From: Candidatus Sumerlaeota bacterium
GTDB lineage: Bacteria; Sumerlaeota; Sumerlaeia; Sumerlaeales; Sumerlaeaceae
Assembly: GCA_026398535.1 (NCBI GenBank)
Contig: JAPLSQ010000021.1
Coordinates: forward strand, 1 to 64,000
Direction of reading: 5' to 3'
Length of the DNA: 64,000 bases
This document shows positions 1 to 9,325 of this stretch, piece by piece. The position numbers were made by a program, and so were the translations under genes. Under the pieces are notes generated by a model that worked only from the letters and a program-made list of their open reading frames with translations, searched no databases and was not told the origin of the DNA. Every line of letters begins with the position of its first letter. The stretch's first letter is position 1.

Positions 1-701
1 GTTTTGTCCAGTATCAGGGCCGGATATTGCGGGGACGCCTGGAATTTGAAAGCATCATCAGGCAACCGCTCATCCGGTTCATGTCACAACGCATCAAGTC
101 CGCCGGCAGACCGGTCATTCTTCTCGGGATTGGCCCGTTGACAAACATCGCGCGCCTGATCCAAGCTGACCCGGCCATCAGCGGCTGCCTTTCAGAGATC
201 GTGCTGATGGGAGCCGGAATCAACAGGATTGAATGGAACTTTGAAATGGATCCAGAGGCCGCGGACATCGTCATGCGCGCCGGCCTTCCTGTGCGTCTGA
301 TCCCCGTGAACATCACAGAGAAAAGCGTCATGGACCGCGATGTGCTCCACGCGTTGCGCGACAGCGAGCACAGCGCCCACAATATGCTCTATGAGCTGGT
401 TTGCCACTGGCAGGAAATCCACAACAGCGATCTCCCCATACTGCATGACCCGCTGGCTGTCGGCGCGATTCTCCGCCCCGATTTGTTCCAATTCCAGCCA
501 ATGGCAATCAATGTGAATCTCGATCCGGCGGTCAACGCGCGGGGATACTCGTCCGCGAAATCTGATCCCCGATCTTCCATTCAGGCATGCGTGTTGTGCG
601 ATTACGAAGGATTTTCCGGATTATACAGGAACATCACGCTTGCCCCGCCCCGCACGGATGCTGCTTTGCGCGCGCCCCGGAAAAAGCCGGTTGCAACCTG
701 A
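1..701 (+). CDS. Nucleoside hydrolase (IunH-like), 5' end outside the window
   Basis: The reading frame is open from the left edge and ends at 701, leaving about 233 residues of a family usually near 310. Visible family landmarks are GPLTNIA followed by a conserved helix, an FN-type segment leading to DPEAA, and HDPLAV near the C-terminus, where Asp binds calcium and His contacts the base. The N-terminal DxDxGxDD calcium loop lies outside the window. Enzymes of this family hydrolyse the N-glycosidic bond of ribonucleosides; exact substrate cannot be read here. A sugar ABC importer follows on the same strand 130 nt downstream, so release or salvage of a sugar is plausible but inferred. Confidence 0.85.
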   Translation, partial: FVQYQGRILRGRLEFESIIRQPLIRFMSQRIKSAGRPVILLGIGPLTNIARLIQADPAISGCLSEIVLMGAGINRIEWNFEMDPEAADIVMRAGLPVRLIPVNITEKSVMDRDVLHALRDSEHSAHNMLYELVCHWQEIHNSDLPILHDPLAVGAILRPDLFQFQPMAINVNLDPAVNARGYSSAKSDPRSSIQACVLCDYEGFSGLYRNITLAPPRTDAALRAPRKKPVAT

Positions 702-830
702 CCCGCACGGCCTATGGAAGCGCTGTTCGCATACACATGACGCGCCTTTTTACCGCGATGACGGTCAGGAAATATCAGACATCAGAGATATTGCCTTTTT
801 TAATGCGCTGATGATCCATAATAGAAATTC

Positions 831-2189
831 ATGATCTGCCGCCGCCATATCATCGTCCCGCTTTCTGTTCCGCGAATCACGCGCGGCATCCTGCATGGTC
901 TTGGCGCTCTGATTTTCACGTTTATTCTCAGCGCCTGCTTGGACAGCACCCGCGCGCCTGAAATGAAATTCGCCTCGTGGGGAACATCAAAGGATGTCGC
1001 GATCTACCGAAACCTGATCGCCATGCATCATCGCGATCATCCGGCCGATCCTCCCGTGACAATGCTGTTCATCCCATGGGGCAACTACTTCACCAAGCTC
1101 CAGTTGCTCATCGTGGGAAATGTCGCGCCCGGCATGGCCACAGTGTCCGTTGAAATGGCATACTCGCTTCAGTCGGCGGGCCACCTGCGCAATCTTCAGC
1201 CGTTCATCGAGCGCGAACGCCAGACCAATCCAGGCTTCCTGCGCGAGAGCGACTACATCATCGATCCGCTCAATCCGATGTGCGAGTTCGACGGCGACAC
1301 TTACTACATCCCATGCGGCCCAATGACCATGAATCTGTTTTACAACAAAGACCTGTTCGACAAGGCAGGCATCCCGTATCCTGACGAAACATGGACGTGG
1401 GGTGACCTCCGCAAGGCCGCCAAAACCCTCACCGTGCGCGATCCCGATGGCCGCATCGCCCAATGGGGATTCATGTGCGAAAACTGGTGGAACTGGTGGG
1501 CGCCATTTCTGTGGCAAAATGAGGCCGACCTGTTCGACGACATGTCCAGCCCAACGCGCTGCCTGCTCGCAGCGCCCAACGCCATTGAAACTTTCCGTTT
1601 TTTCCAAACCATGATCTTTGACGACCGCAGCGCGCCCACACCTGTTCAAGCCGCCACGATGAGCGGCAACTTCATGACAGGCAAACTGGCCATGCAGATT
1701 CACGGGTCATGGATGATCGAGCAGTTCCGCAACATCAAGGCGTTCAAATGGGACATGTCATGGCTTCCGCGCCAAAAGAAACGTGCCAACATTGTCACAG
1801 TCGGCGGCTATGCCATCACCAGCCAGTGCCGCGATCCGCAAGCAGCGTGGAGATTCCTGCGCCAGTTCTGCACGGATGAGGGGCAGCAGGCGCTGTGCAA
1901 CGATTGCGCCTTGTGGATGCCAAACAAGCGCTCCGTGCTTGCCTCCGATCCCTTCCGCCGCGTCACTGGTCTGCCGGCCCATCACGACATCCGCATCGCC
2001 GAATTGCAAGCCGCGCGCCCCGGCATGATCCGCCACCCGCGCTCCAAGGAAATCGTGCACATGCTTGGCATGAAAATCGACCCCATTTTCAATAAAAACC
2101 AGGATGTCGGGCAAACGATGAGAGAGCTTGTCCCCGTTATTGACAGAATGCTCGCGGGCAAATCGCTTATCGACACAGAAGGCAGGTGA
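831..2189 (+). CDS. Sugar ABC transporter, extracellular solute-binding lipoprotein (family 1)
   Basis: The 452-residue protein opens with a basic N-terminus, a hydrophobic stretch and a lipobox LSAC around residue 36, so it should be a lipoprotein facing the periplasm. The mature part has the layout of family 1 sugar-binding proteins (MalE/UgpB type), with FYNKDLFDKAGI and PDETWTWGDL in the N-lobe hinge region. The stop overlaps the GTG start of the next permease (GTGA), indicating translational coupling. No ATPase gene is seen in the window; such importers often borrow a shared MsmK/UgpC-type ATPase from elsewhere. Ligand is unknown, but a mono- or oligosaccharide fits the neighbourhood. 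Confidence 0.88.
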   Translation: MICRRHIIVPLSVPRITRGILHGLGALIFTFILSACLDSTRAPEMKFASWGTSKDVAIYRNLIAMHHRDHPADPPVTMLFIPWGNYFTKLQLLIVGNVAPGMATVSVEMAYSLQSAGHLRNLQPFIERERQTNPGFLRESDYIIDPLNPMCEFDGDTYYIPCGPMTMNLFYNKDLFDKAGIPYPDETWTWGDLRKAAKTLTVRDPDGRIAQWGFMCENWWNWWAPFLWQNEADLFDDMSSPTRCLLAAPNAIETFRFFQTMIFDDRSAPTPVQAATMSGNFMTGKLAMQIHGSWMIEQFRNIKAFKWDMSWLPRQKKRANIVTVGGYAITSQCRDPQAAWRFLRQFCTDEGQQALCNDCALWMPNKRSVLASDPFRRVTGLPAHHDIRIAELQAARPGMIRHPRSKEIVHMLGMKIDPIFNKNQDVGQTMRELVPVIDRMLAGKSLIDTEGR

Positions 2190-3088
2190 TCAAAGTGGCG
2201 CGGCGGCTTTCACAGCGTGAAACTCTCACCGGCTGGCTGTTTGCCTCACCGTGGGCGCTGGGCATGGTGCTGTTTGTCGCAGGCCCGGTCGTGGCGTCAC
2301 TTGTGATTAGTTTCCTCGAATGGAACCTGCTTGAAACACCGCGCTGGGTGGGCTGGGCCAACTACCGCCGGCTCGTGACGGATGATCCGCTGTTCTACAA
2401 ATCGCTTAATGTGACACTGCTCTATACGGCCGCGGCCGTGCCGCTCGGGATGGCTCTGTCGTTGGCCTTGGCGCTGGCTCTTGCCCGGCCGCGCCGCGGA
2501 CAGGGTCTTTTCCGCACCATCTTTTTCTTGCCAACCGTGCTGTCGGGCGTCGCCGCCGCAATGTTATGGAACTGGATATTCAACGCGGATTTCGGGCTTG
2601 TGAATGTGTTTCTGCGCCACATGGGCATCACCGGCCCTGAATGGCTGGCCAGCGAGCGATGGGCGCTCCCCGCGCTCATCATCATGAGCCTTTGGGGCAT
2701 GGGAGGCACAATGGTCATTTACATTGCCGGCCTTCAGGGCATTCCCCGCCATCTGTATGAGAGCGCCGCCATCGACGGCGCCGGGCCGTTGCGCCAGTTC
2801 TGGCACGTCACACTGCCCATGCTCTCGCCCGTCCTGTTCTTCACACTCATCATGGGCATCATCGGATCGTTCCAAGTCTTCACTCAAGCCTACGTCATGA
2901 CCGGCGGCGGTCCCAATTACGCGACTTTCTTTTATGCCCTTTACCTGTTCCAGCAAGCCATCGATTTCCTCAACATGGGTTATGCCTCAGCCATGGCATG
3001 GATACTGTTCGCCATCATCATGGCGCTGACAGGGCTTCAGTTTTATTTCTCAAAACATTGGGTCTATTATGAGGAGACGGGGAAATGA
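2186..3088 (+). CDS. Sugar ABC transporter permease, MalF/UgpA type
   Basis: This 300-residue inner-membrane protein has about six transmembrane segments and the EAA-type cytoplasmic loop near residues 190-215 (ESAAIDGAGPLRQFWHVTLP), which docks on the transporter ATPase. The GTG start overlaps the stop of the binding-protein gene by 4 nt, and its own stop overlaps the ATG of the second permease (ATGA). The three genes are therefore one translationally coupled unit for ATP-driven sugar uptake. Length and topology are normal for the MalF-type partner lacking the large periplasmic loop of E. coli MalF. Confidence 0.92.
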   Translation: MIKVARRLSQRETLTGWLFASPWALGMVLFVAGPVVASLVISFLEWNLLETPRWVGWANYRRLVTDDPLFYKSLNVTLLYTAAAVPLGMALSLALALALARPRRGQGLFRTIFFLPTVLSGVAAAMLWNWIFNADFGLVNVFLRHMGITGPEWLASERWALPALIIMSLWGMGGTMVIYIAGLQGIPRHLYESAAIDGAGPLRQFWHVTLPMLSPVLFFTLIMGIIGSFQVFTQAYVMTGGGPNYATFFYALYLFQQAIDFLNMGYASAMAWILFAIIMALTGLQFYFSKHWVYYEETGK

Positions 3089-3951
3089 TCGCCATTAATG
3101 ACATTCTTTCCCGCAGGCGCGTGCGCGGAGCAATTAGCGGGGCATGTATTTACATATTTCTCTCGGCGGGCGCATTCTTATGTCTTCTGCCACTCATATG
3201 GATGATCTCAACCTCGCTGAAGGAACCCGGAAATGTGTTCCTGTATCCTCCGCAATGGATCCCGCGTCCGGTGCGATGGGAGAACTACGCCGAGATATTC
3301 ACGGAATGGCCGTTCCTCACCTACCTCAGAAACACCATGACCATCACATTTCTTCACATCGTGGGCGTCACTTTGTCTTCGGCACTTGTTGCTTATGCTT
3401 TCAGCCACCTGCGTTGGCCGGGACGCGGCGTATGCTTCATTATGTGCATGGCCACCATGATGCTTCCGGGACAGGTCACGATGGCGCCCACTTTCATCAT
3501 GTTCGTCAAACTCGGGTGGCTTGATTCGTTCAAGCCCCTCGTGGTGCCAGCGTTCTTCGGCTCAGCGTTCTTTATCTTCCTGCTCCGGCAATTTTTCCGC
3601 ACGATTCCCCGCTCGCTCATCGAAGCCGCGCGAATCGACGGTTGCGGCGAGTGGCGGATCTTTTTTTTCATCATGATGCCCCTCAGTGTGCCGGCACTGC
3701 TCATTACGGGCATTTACACATTCATCGGCTCGTGGAATGACTTCATGGGCCCGCTCATTTATCTCTCGTCAGACAGCAAACGCACGCTGGCGCTCGCGCT
3801 CGCATATTTCGGACAGAGCTTCATCTCCGGCATCACTCTCCACACGCTCATGGCCGCCTCGCTCATCGTGATGCTTCCGTGCATCGTGCTGTTTTTCGCC
3901 CTGCAGAAACATTTCATGCAGGGCATGGTGTTCAGCGGACTCAAAGAGTGA
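3085..3951 (+). CDS. Sugar ABC transporter permease, MalG/UgpE type
   Basis: The second permease of the importer has 288 residues, six predicted transmembrane segments and an EAA loop (IEAARIDGCGEWRIFFFIMMP). The N-terminal half contains the usual family block in which a short periplasmic segment precedes the core domain. Its ATG overlaps the previous stop by 4 nt. It would form the heterodimeric pore with the upstream permease. It is the last gene of the unit; the next gene is convergent and begins its stop about 80 nt downstream, with no clear T-tract terminator between them. Confidence 0.92.
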   Translation: MIAINDILSRRRVRGAISGACIYIFLSAGAFLCLLPLIWMISTSLKEPGNVFLYPPQWIPRPVRWENYAEIFTEWPFLTYLRNTMTITFLHIVGVTLSSALVAYAFSHLRWPGRGVCFIMCMATMMLPGQVTMAPTFIMFVKLGWLDSFKPLVVPAFFGSAFFIFLLRQFFRTIPRSLIEAARIDGCGEWRIFFFIMMPLSVPALLITGIYTFIGSWNDFMGPLIYLSSDSKRTLALALAYFGQSFISGITLHTLMAASLIVMLPCIVLFFALQKHFMQGMVFSGLKE

Positions 3952-4029
3952 TGCCTGGCCTGTTGAGTATCGTCAGTCTGCTCTCCCGGGAATGCTTTAA
4001 CACCCCAGGCGGCGGCACTTTCCCAACAC

Positions 4030-7000
4030 TTACCTCGCTGATGCATTTTGATATTTTGATGCGGTAGCGCCGCCGATGCCGGGCTGCGCTCTATTGTCAT
4101 CCTGGCGAATCTCAACATTGTCGATAGCCAGCTTCCCTGTTCCCTGAATTCCCCAGAACAGTTGTGTGGCCGGACTGTCCGGGCACCTGAACGAGAATTC
4201 CCTGCAGCCGCTTTCGCCTGTCTTGGGATACCACTTTAAGTCACCAGCCAGTTCCCTTTCCGCCAGCCCGCAGCGCACGATACAATACATGCGTTTTCCG
4301 AGCGAGGCGTCAAGGACGCGGTAGTCGAACTTTACATGGTATATTTCCCCTGGTTTGAAAGGCGCGAGATAACGGTTGGTCTGCATGAACTCGTTCCATT
4401 CGCTGCGCGGATTTGTGTTTTCACCATACGCTGAGAACCGGCCTGAGATCACCTTGGCGGTGTCGCTTGTGATGCCCACCCACTGGATGCGATCTTGTGA
4501 GTAATCCAGCGGTTCAACAGGCGGTTGAGAATACTGGCGCGATGCTCCATCACCAATGAACATCAGATAATTGTTAGGTTTGATCTCCATACCGTCAGGT
4601 AGTTTCGCGGGCTTGGCGCCGAAGTTTACGGTCACGCCGCGCCCTGACGAAAAGCATGTTTCCTGCACCATGCGGTCCGGTGTGATAAAGCGGTGCGACA
4701 CCATCTCATCGCAGGCCACTGATCTGACCCAATCGTTCACATAGCGATCTGTATTGGCAATGTGCGTCCGGTGGCGCATGAATGCATCGCGGTTGAGAAA
4801 ATACATAGGAACGCCCGCGTAAAGCACATTCCACAGGTTCTTCCTCTGCCAGTACTGCGGGTAGCGGTCCATGCCGTCCTCCCATCGCCAGGTTTGCGTC
4901 ACACAACCGCCCACAACAAGCTGGCTGAATGGTATGCGGTAATCGGGATTCATCTCCTTTTCATAAACAGACGGCATATCTTGATATCCCCACCCAGGGT
5001 GTCCCCATGCAAACTGGTTGATCGTCATGTTGCCCTCCTGCCATCCGATGTAAGGCGTGACCCAATCATCACAGCCCTCGGTGCCAACCACCAGGCCGAG
5101 CCCGCCCGCATATTTAAGAATGTCGCCTTTTGCCCGCACAACTCCGGAAGCGTCCAATCTGTGGCCTGCGCGCCAGTCAACCTCCTTTACGGGCGCAACA
5201 TATCCGATGGTGTCGATGAAAAACGCATTGTACGGATACCGTTTCAGACAGGCGGGAATCTGCGCGCGGGCCATGTCGAGTGCTTGTTCCTGATTTATCG
5301 TTCGCGCGTCAGGACCGAATGCTTTCACAAAATTCCCGTTTTCATCGCGAATGGCCGCTGTGTCGTACGCATCAGTGTGCCATTGCTGATATATGATACG
5401 ATCAGATTTTTTCGGATGGGTGTCGCGGTACTGGTCGTAACGCGACACAAGGTAGCCCATCGCTCGTATATCCCGGATCACGCCGGACAGTTCGTTCGCC
5501 CAGTCCGGACGTCCAAGCGTGTCGTAATAATACGACTCGATGTTAATGATGGCGCGGCTGATGCCGTCGGCGCGCATCATGCGCGCCACGTCGAGCACCT
5601 CGTCAGGGCGCCCCGCAAGCCAGAACACCGGGGCGCCCATCGCGCGCGCATACTCCGGATTCGCTCCGACTTTTTCCGCCAGCGTTTTGATCGTGCCGCC
5701 TGCCTGCATGTGTCTGCGATAACGCTTGGCAAGCGAGACGTAGTCACCCGATGGAGAGAAATGGAATATAAGGCGGTATGCCTTGTCAAAACGGCCAAGA
5801 TTTGAGTGCCAGTTCGCGCCCGGAAGTATGACGGTTTGGCCGTTGTAAACCGTGCTGAGCATCCGATAATGGGCAAGCCATGGCGTGTCAAAAATCATGA
5901 GCATCCCCTGCCCCCCATCGGGTTCGATCATCCCAAGACATGCATTGACTATGCCCTGCGTGTCATAAACATCACCGCCCATATTCCAGACGTAATCAAA
6001 AAAGGCCGGATCGTCCTTGCGCATCGGCAGAAGAAGACCGCTGGAACCGGGAAAGACCATCTGCGCCTTTTTCGATGGCGGGGCAAAGTGCCAGGGATAA
6101 AGAAGCTGTGAGAATGTCCGGGTAGAGGACGATACAATCTCAACCGCCAAGTCGCCATTTTCCCTGCCGAAATAACAGCTGATACTGCACGGAATGGAGA
6201 TCAGAGCGCATGAGGTGACGGCGGGCAATTCAACTTCCATTTGAATGCTGTCCCGTGAGACCGAAATTGCCGGTGACTTGCTCCGCGGTGTCCGCGCCAT
6301 TGAGCTGTCTGTGGTCAATTGAGCGTCAGCAAAAGTCGTCAGATCACCATGAACCCACCCCTGCGGATAGTATGCCTGCGCGTCGCGTGCGCCCGCATTG
6401 GAGGAAAAATTCAGACCAGCCGCGAACGCCATGGCCGCTGATTCACCACTTTCCAATGTGCCCGCTCCCTCGATGTTCTCCCATGGTATGGCAACCATGA
6501 TCCTGTAACCGCCGGCAATGCGCGTCATGGTTGCGCGTTCCGGCTGTTTGCTCGCGCTGGATCGGGCTTTGCGCACGACCGCGCCTGGTGGCGGGCCGGA
6601 CAGGAAGGCCGTCACCTGATTGCCGCCGAGCCACAGTTCAAGTCCATCGCTTTTCCAGTATTCAGCCTGGTCAGGCGGGCAGAAGACAACAGCCGGATCG
6701 TTGACCTCTGCCGCCGCATAAAAATTATCCGAGTCCCATGCAAGATAAAGAGGATGCTCATGACCTGTTTTGTCTTTGATCATAAGTGATGGCGTGTCCG
6801 GCCATCCTGTCTTGTCCGTGCCAAATGAGGGCTGGCTGGGCGCCTTGCGAATGGATATCGCAGGGGGAGCAGGAATGGTAATCTGCCGCCAGAAGGTCTT
6901 TGAGCGTTTTTCAAAAACCTCAAGAGCGCCGGATGCCGGATCGGCGGTCACGCGCAGGGCGTCATTCTCAATCACTGAGCCGGTTGCGGAAACAGTCAGG

Positions 7001-7065
7001 ATGAGGGCGGACAACATGGCTGTCATGGCGGCCCAGCGCGATCTTCGCCGCATTCTGTGTTTCAT
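4030..7065 (-). CDS. Large secreted glycoside-hydrolase-like protein: CBM9-like domain, TIM-barrel core (DUF6259/GH101-like), C-terminal jelly roll
   Basis: The 1011-residue protein starts with a Sec-type signal (basic n-region, hydrophobic core to about residue 28). Residues about 90-250 resemble a CBM9-like module (LYLAWDSDNFYAAAEV, YWKSDGLELWL). A central region of roughly residues 470-800 looks like a TIM-barrel hydrolase. Candidate catalytic acids are Asp near 617 in FFIDTIGY and Glu near 662 in VGTEGCDD, in the order expected for GH101/GH129-like enzymes. The last 150 residues look like a jelly-roll carbohydrate-binding module ending in LAIDNVEI. It diverges from the uroporphyrinogen-decarboxylase-like gene and shares a control region with LacI-type operators, suggesting substrate induction. 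The exact glycan is unknown and the family name is tentative. Confidence 0.72.
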   Translation of the reverse strand: MKHRMRRRSRWAAMTAMLSALILTVSATGSVIENDALRVTADPASGALEVFEKRSKTFWRQITIPAPPAISIRKAPSQPSFGTDKTGWPDTPSLMIKDKTGHEHPLYLAWDSDNFYAAAEVNDPAVVFCPPDQAEYWKSDGLELWLGGNQVTAFLSGPPPGAVVRKARSSASKQPERATMTRIAGGYRIMVAIPWENIEGAGTLESGESAAMAFAAGLNFSSNAGARDAQAYYPQGWVHGDLTTFADAQLTTDSSMARTPRSKSPAISVSRDSIQMEVELPAVTSCALISIPCSISCYFGRENGDLAVEIVSSSTRTFSQLLYPWHFAPPSKKAQMVFPGSSGLLLPMRKDDPAFFDYVWNMGGDVYDTQGIVNACLGMIEPDGGQGMLMIFDTPWLAHYRMLSTVYNGQTVILPGANWHSNLGRFDKAYRLIFHFSPSGDYVSLAKRYRRHMQAGGTIKTLAEKVGANPEYARAMGAPVFWLAGRPDEVLDVARMMRADGISRAIINIESYYYDTLGRPDWANELSGVIRDIRAMGYLVSRYDQYRDTHPKKSDRIIYQQWHTDAYDTAAIRDENGNFVKAFGPDARTINQEQALDMARAQIPACLKRYPYNAFFIDTIGYVAPVKEVDWRAGHRLDASGVVRAKGDILKYAGGLGLVVGTEGCDDWVTPYIGWQEGNMTINQFAWGHPGWGYQDMPSVYEKEMNPDYRIPFSQLVVGGCVTQTWRWEDGMDRYPQYWQRKNLWNVLYAGVPMYFLNRDAFMRHRTHIANTDRYVNDWVRSVACDEMVSHRFITPDRMVQETCFSSGRGVTVNFGAKPAKLPDGMEIKPNNYLMFIGDGASRQYSQPPVEPLDYSQDRIQWVGITSDTAKVISGRFSAYGENTNPRSEWNEFMQTNRYLAPFKPGEIYHVKFDYRVLDASLGKRMYCIVRCGLAERELAGDLKWYPKTGESGCREFSFRCPDSPATQLFWGIQGTGKLAIDNVEIRQDDNRAQPGIGGATASKYQNASAR

Positions 7066-7083
7066 ACTTTTAATGCCTTGTTT

Positions 7084-7095
7084 TAAACCAGTTTT
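7084..7095. promoter_or_regulatory. LacI/GalR-type operator, site 1
   Basis: The sequence TAAACCAGTTTT is a near-palindrome with the AAACC-GGTTT half-site pattern of LacI/GalR operators. On the minus strand it directly follows a perfect -35 hexamer TTGACA (plus-strand 7095-7100), so binding would occlude the promoter of the large secreted hydrolase. No LacI-family gene is in the window. Confidence 0.55.
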
Positions 7096-7146
7096 GTCAA
7101 TCTAATCACACATGCTTTCGTCTCCGCACTGCTGAATGTGTTTGAC

Positions 7147-7158
7147 TAAACCGGTTTA
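7147..7158. promoter_or_regulatory. LacI/GalR-type operator, site 2
   Basis: TAAACCGGTTTA is a perfect 12-bp palindrome with a central CG, typical of LacI/GalR operators. Its centre lies 63 bp from the centre of site 1, about six helical turns, an arrangement that suits looping by a tetrameric repressor. It overlaps a TTGACT hexamer at 7142-7147 that could be the -35 of the gene at 7231. Confidence 0.62.
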
Positions 7159-7230
7159 TCAGGCGATACGGTCGCGCGCATCAGACCGCAATGCAAGGAA
7201 GCGGACACATATCATCCGGAGTTGCCGTTC

Positions 7231-8328
7231 ATGGAACTGGAAGGAATCAGTGATTTTTCGCGTATTGTCGCGCGGTGTGAGGAGTGCCTGCACATGCGGA
7301 ACCATGACCGTCCGCTGTTGCACTTGTGGTCGCCGGCACCGGGCGCTCCACCGACGCTGCCGCCTTCCCCCGCCGACATCCGCGAAAGATGGTTCAATTT
7401 CGATTGGCGGCTCGATTGCCACAAGGCATTTTTAATGGCAACGGAGTATCACGCCGAGGGATTCCCATCATTTTTCTGCAATCTCGGCCCTGATGTCATC
7501 GCCGCGTTTCTTGGCGCGGAATTCTCCTTTGCGCAAGACACAAGCTGGGCGCATCCGTTCGTCCATGACTGGGAAGCGCTCCCCTCTCTGCGCTTTGATG
7601 CGGAAAATCCCTTTTGGAAGGCGATGGAGAATTTCCTGCGGCTTGCAACCGAGCACGGCCGCGGAAAATGGATCACCCAGACAGGTGATCTCCATTCGGG
7701 CGCCGACGCTCTCAGCGCTCTGCGCGGACCCGAAGAGCTGTGCATGGATATCATCGAGAATCCGGCCGAAATCGCAAAGCGGCTTGATGAATGTCATGAA
7801 GTCTGGCTCGAGGTTGTCCAGCGCCATTGTAAGATCATCCTCCCGGCAACAGAGGGGTTGACCACAAGCTGGATTCCGATTGCTGTTCATGGACGTTATG
7901 CCGTTCTGCAAAACGACTTTTCGTGCCTTGTGAGCGGGAACGTGTTTGACAGCATGTTTGCAGGTGTGTTGCGGCGCGAAGCGCAAGCGCTCGACTGGGC
8001 TGTGTACCATTGGGATGGCCCCGACGCTATCCGGCACATGGATTCGATCTGCGCGCTGCCCGAAATCCGCGCCATCCAGTGGGTGCCAGGCGCCGGCCAA
8101 CCGCCCATGGCGCAGTGGATCGACCTGCTGCACAAGGTTCAGGCGCGCGGAAAGGGGCTGACACTATTCTGTGAAGCCGGCGAGGTGATACCACTGACTG
8201 AGGAGCTCCGTCCCGAGGGATTGATGCTGTTCGCTGGCGCAAATGATGGCGACGAAGCCCGCACGCTCATAAAAGAAGTGGAACGTATCTGCCGGCGCAA
8301 ACGCAATCCGTCTGTCGCCATGCCATGA
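7231..8328 (+). CDS. Uroporphyrinogen-decarboxylase-like (URO-D superfamily) protein
   Basis: This soluble protein of about 365 residues resembles the URO-D superfamily, whose members include heme-pathway decarboxylases and corrinoid-dependent methyltransferases. Seen features are a TGDLHSGADALSALRGPEELCMD-type segment split around residues 155-178, and a WDGPDAIRHMD segment matching the superfamily's late active-site region. I start it at ATG 7231 because CGGAG sits 9 nt upstream; a TTG at 7222 is the alternative. The divergent secreted hydrolase and shared operators suggest a carbohydrate-linked role rather than heme synthesis, since no other heme gene is near. No adjacent corrinoid protein is present, so the reaction is unassigned. 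Confidence 0.75.
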   Translation: MELEGISDFSRIVARCEECLHMRNHDRPLLHLWSPAPGAPPTLPPSPADIRERWFNFDWRLDCHKAFLMATEYHAEGFPSFFCNLGPDVIAAFLGAEFSFAQDTSWAHPFVHDWEALPSLRFDAENPFWKAMENFLRLATEHGRGKWITQTGDLHSGADALSALRGPEELCMDIIENPAEIAKRLDECHEVWLEVVQRHCKIILPATEGLTTSWIPIAVHGRYAVLQNDFSCLVSGNVFDSMFAGVLRREAQALDWAVYHWDGPDAIRHMDSICALPEIRAIQWVPGAGQPPMAQWIDLLHKVQARGKGLTLFCEAGEVIPLTEELRPEGLMLFAGANDGDEARTLIKEVERICRRKRNPSVAMP

Positions 8329-8478
8329 TTATGCCCGCGCCGCGTTCATACCCGCCGCGCTGCTTAATTATGCGGATGTTATCCCTGTTGAATATCAGCG
8401 CACATAACAGGTATGAAAAGCCGTGGTTTTTTCCACCTGTATGCCAGTCTTTTGCTTCGATGGGTTGGTATGCCATGC

Positions 8479-8554
<76 letters not shown>

Positions 8555-8712
8555 AATCTGGTATTAGGGAACCTCTGAAAAACGCCGTATGTGTTTTTAG
8601 ACATGATTTTTGCTCATAGAATCCTGCAATGATACTGCCTTGAGGATGCCTTTTTTAATTGAAGGGTCAGCGATCATTCTCCCGGGCAAACGGGCAAAGA
8701 AAGGTATGCGAT

Positions 8713-9240
8713 ATGGGCCTTTTTTACACAGAGCGCAACTGGCTTGCGTTTTTCTGCCGCATCGCCATCGCGGCGGTTTTCATTCCTCACGGTCTCGATA
8801 AACTGGTGAAATATGATCTGCTGGGATGGAACGGTCCTGAACCATGGGCATTGACCATGTCGGCCTTGCTGAAGACCAATTTTCTGGCCGAACAACACAA
8901 GCTCCTGCTGGCACAGATCGCGGCATGGACAGAGGTGGCCGCCGGGGGCGCCTGCCTGCTGGGGCTGATGGTGCGCATCGCCGTCCTGCCCCTTATCGCC
9001 AGCCGGTGCATCGCGCTGGCAATCATGGCCAATGAATCCAATCTGCTCAACATCACGAGATTCCCCAACATCGCCGTTCCTGTGCTCGAGTTCAATGTCA
9101 TCCTCAGCCTCATCTGCCTGGGCCTGCTCGCTTCCGGCGCCGGCTCGCTCTCGCTGGATAAATTCATCACGGGCGAACCTGAATACGAGTATGAATACGA
9201 CGACGAATACGACGAGGACGAAGCTCCGCCAAACAGGTGA
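8713..9240 (+). CDS. DoxX family membrane protein with acidic Tyr/Asp/Glu-rich tail
   Basis: The protein of about 175 residues has four hydrophobic helices and the DoxX hallmark RIAIAAVFIPHGLDKL in the first helix. DoxX proteins are inner-membrane proteins, some tied to thiosulfate:quinone oxidation or redox stress; no specific reaction can be given. I place the start at ATG 8713 (AAAGG 8 nt upstream) rather than the in-frame ATG at 8659, because the encoded extra 18 residues are not DoxX-like. The C-terminus is odd: about 20 residues of alternating Glu/Tyr/Asp (EYEYEYDDEYDEDE), encoded by short GAATAC/GACGAA-like repeats. It is convergent with dnaJ. Confidence 0.85.
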   Translation: MGLFYTERNWLAFFCRIAIAAVFIPHGLDKLVKYDLLGWNGPEPWALTMSALLKTNFLAEQHKLLLAQIAAWTEVAAGGACLLGLMVRIAVLPLIASRCIALAIMANESNLLNITRFPNIAVPVLEFNVILSLICLGLLASGAGSLSLDKFITGEPEYEYEYDDEYDEDEAPPNR

Positions 9241-9325
9241 CAACATGTCTTCGCGGACGCGCGCATTTTGATTTGAGTATCTGATATCATAGGCAGGCTG
9301 GGATCCGCCGTGGCGGACGCCACAA

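Noticed and set aside
4762..5805. 347-codon plus-strand frame opposite the large secreted hydrolase gene
   Set aside because: Shadow frame; the minus-strand frame has signal peptide and domain motifs.
8555..8600. AT-rich imperfect stem after tRNA-Asn as a terminator or attachment site
   Set aside because: The stem is imperfect and weak, and there is no integrase or repeated tRNA end nearby.
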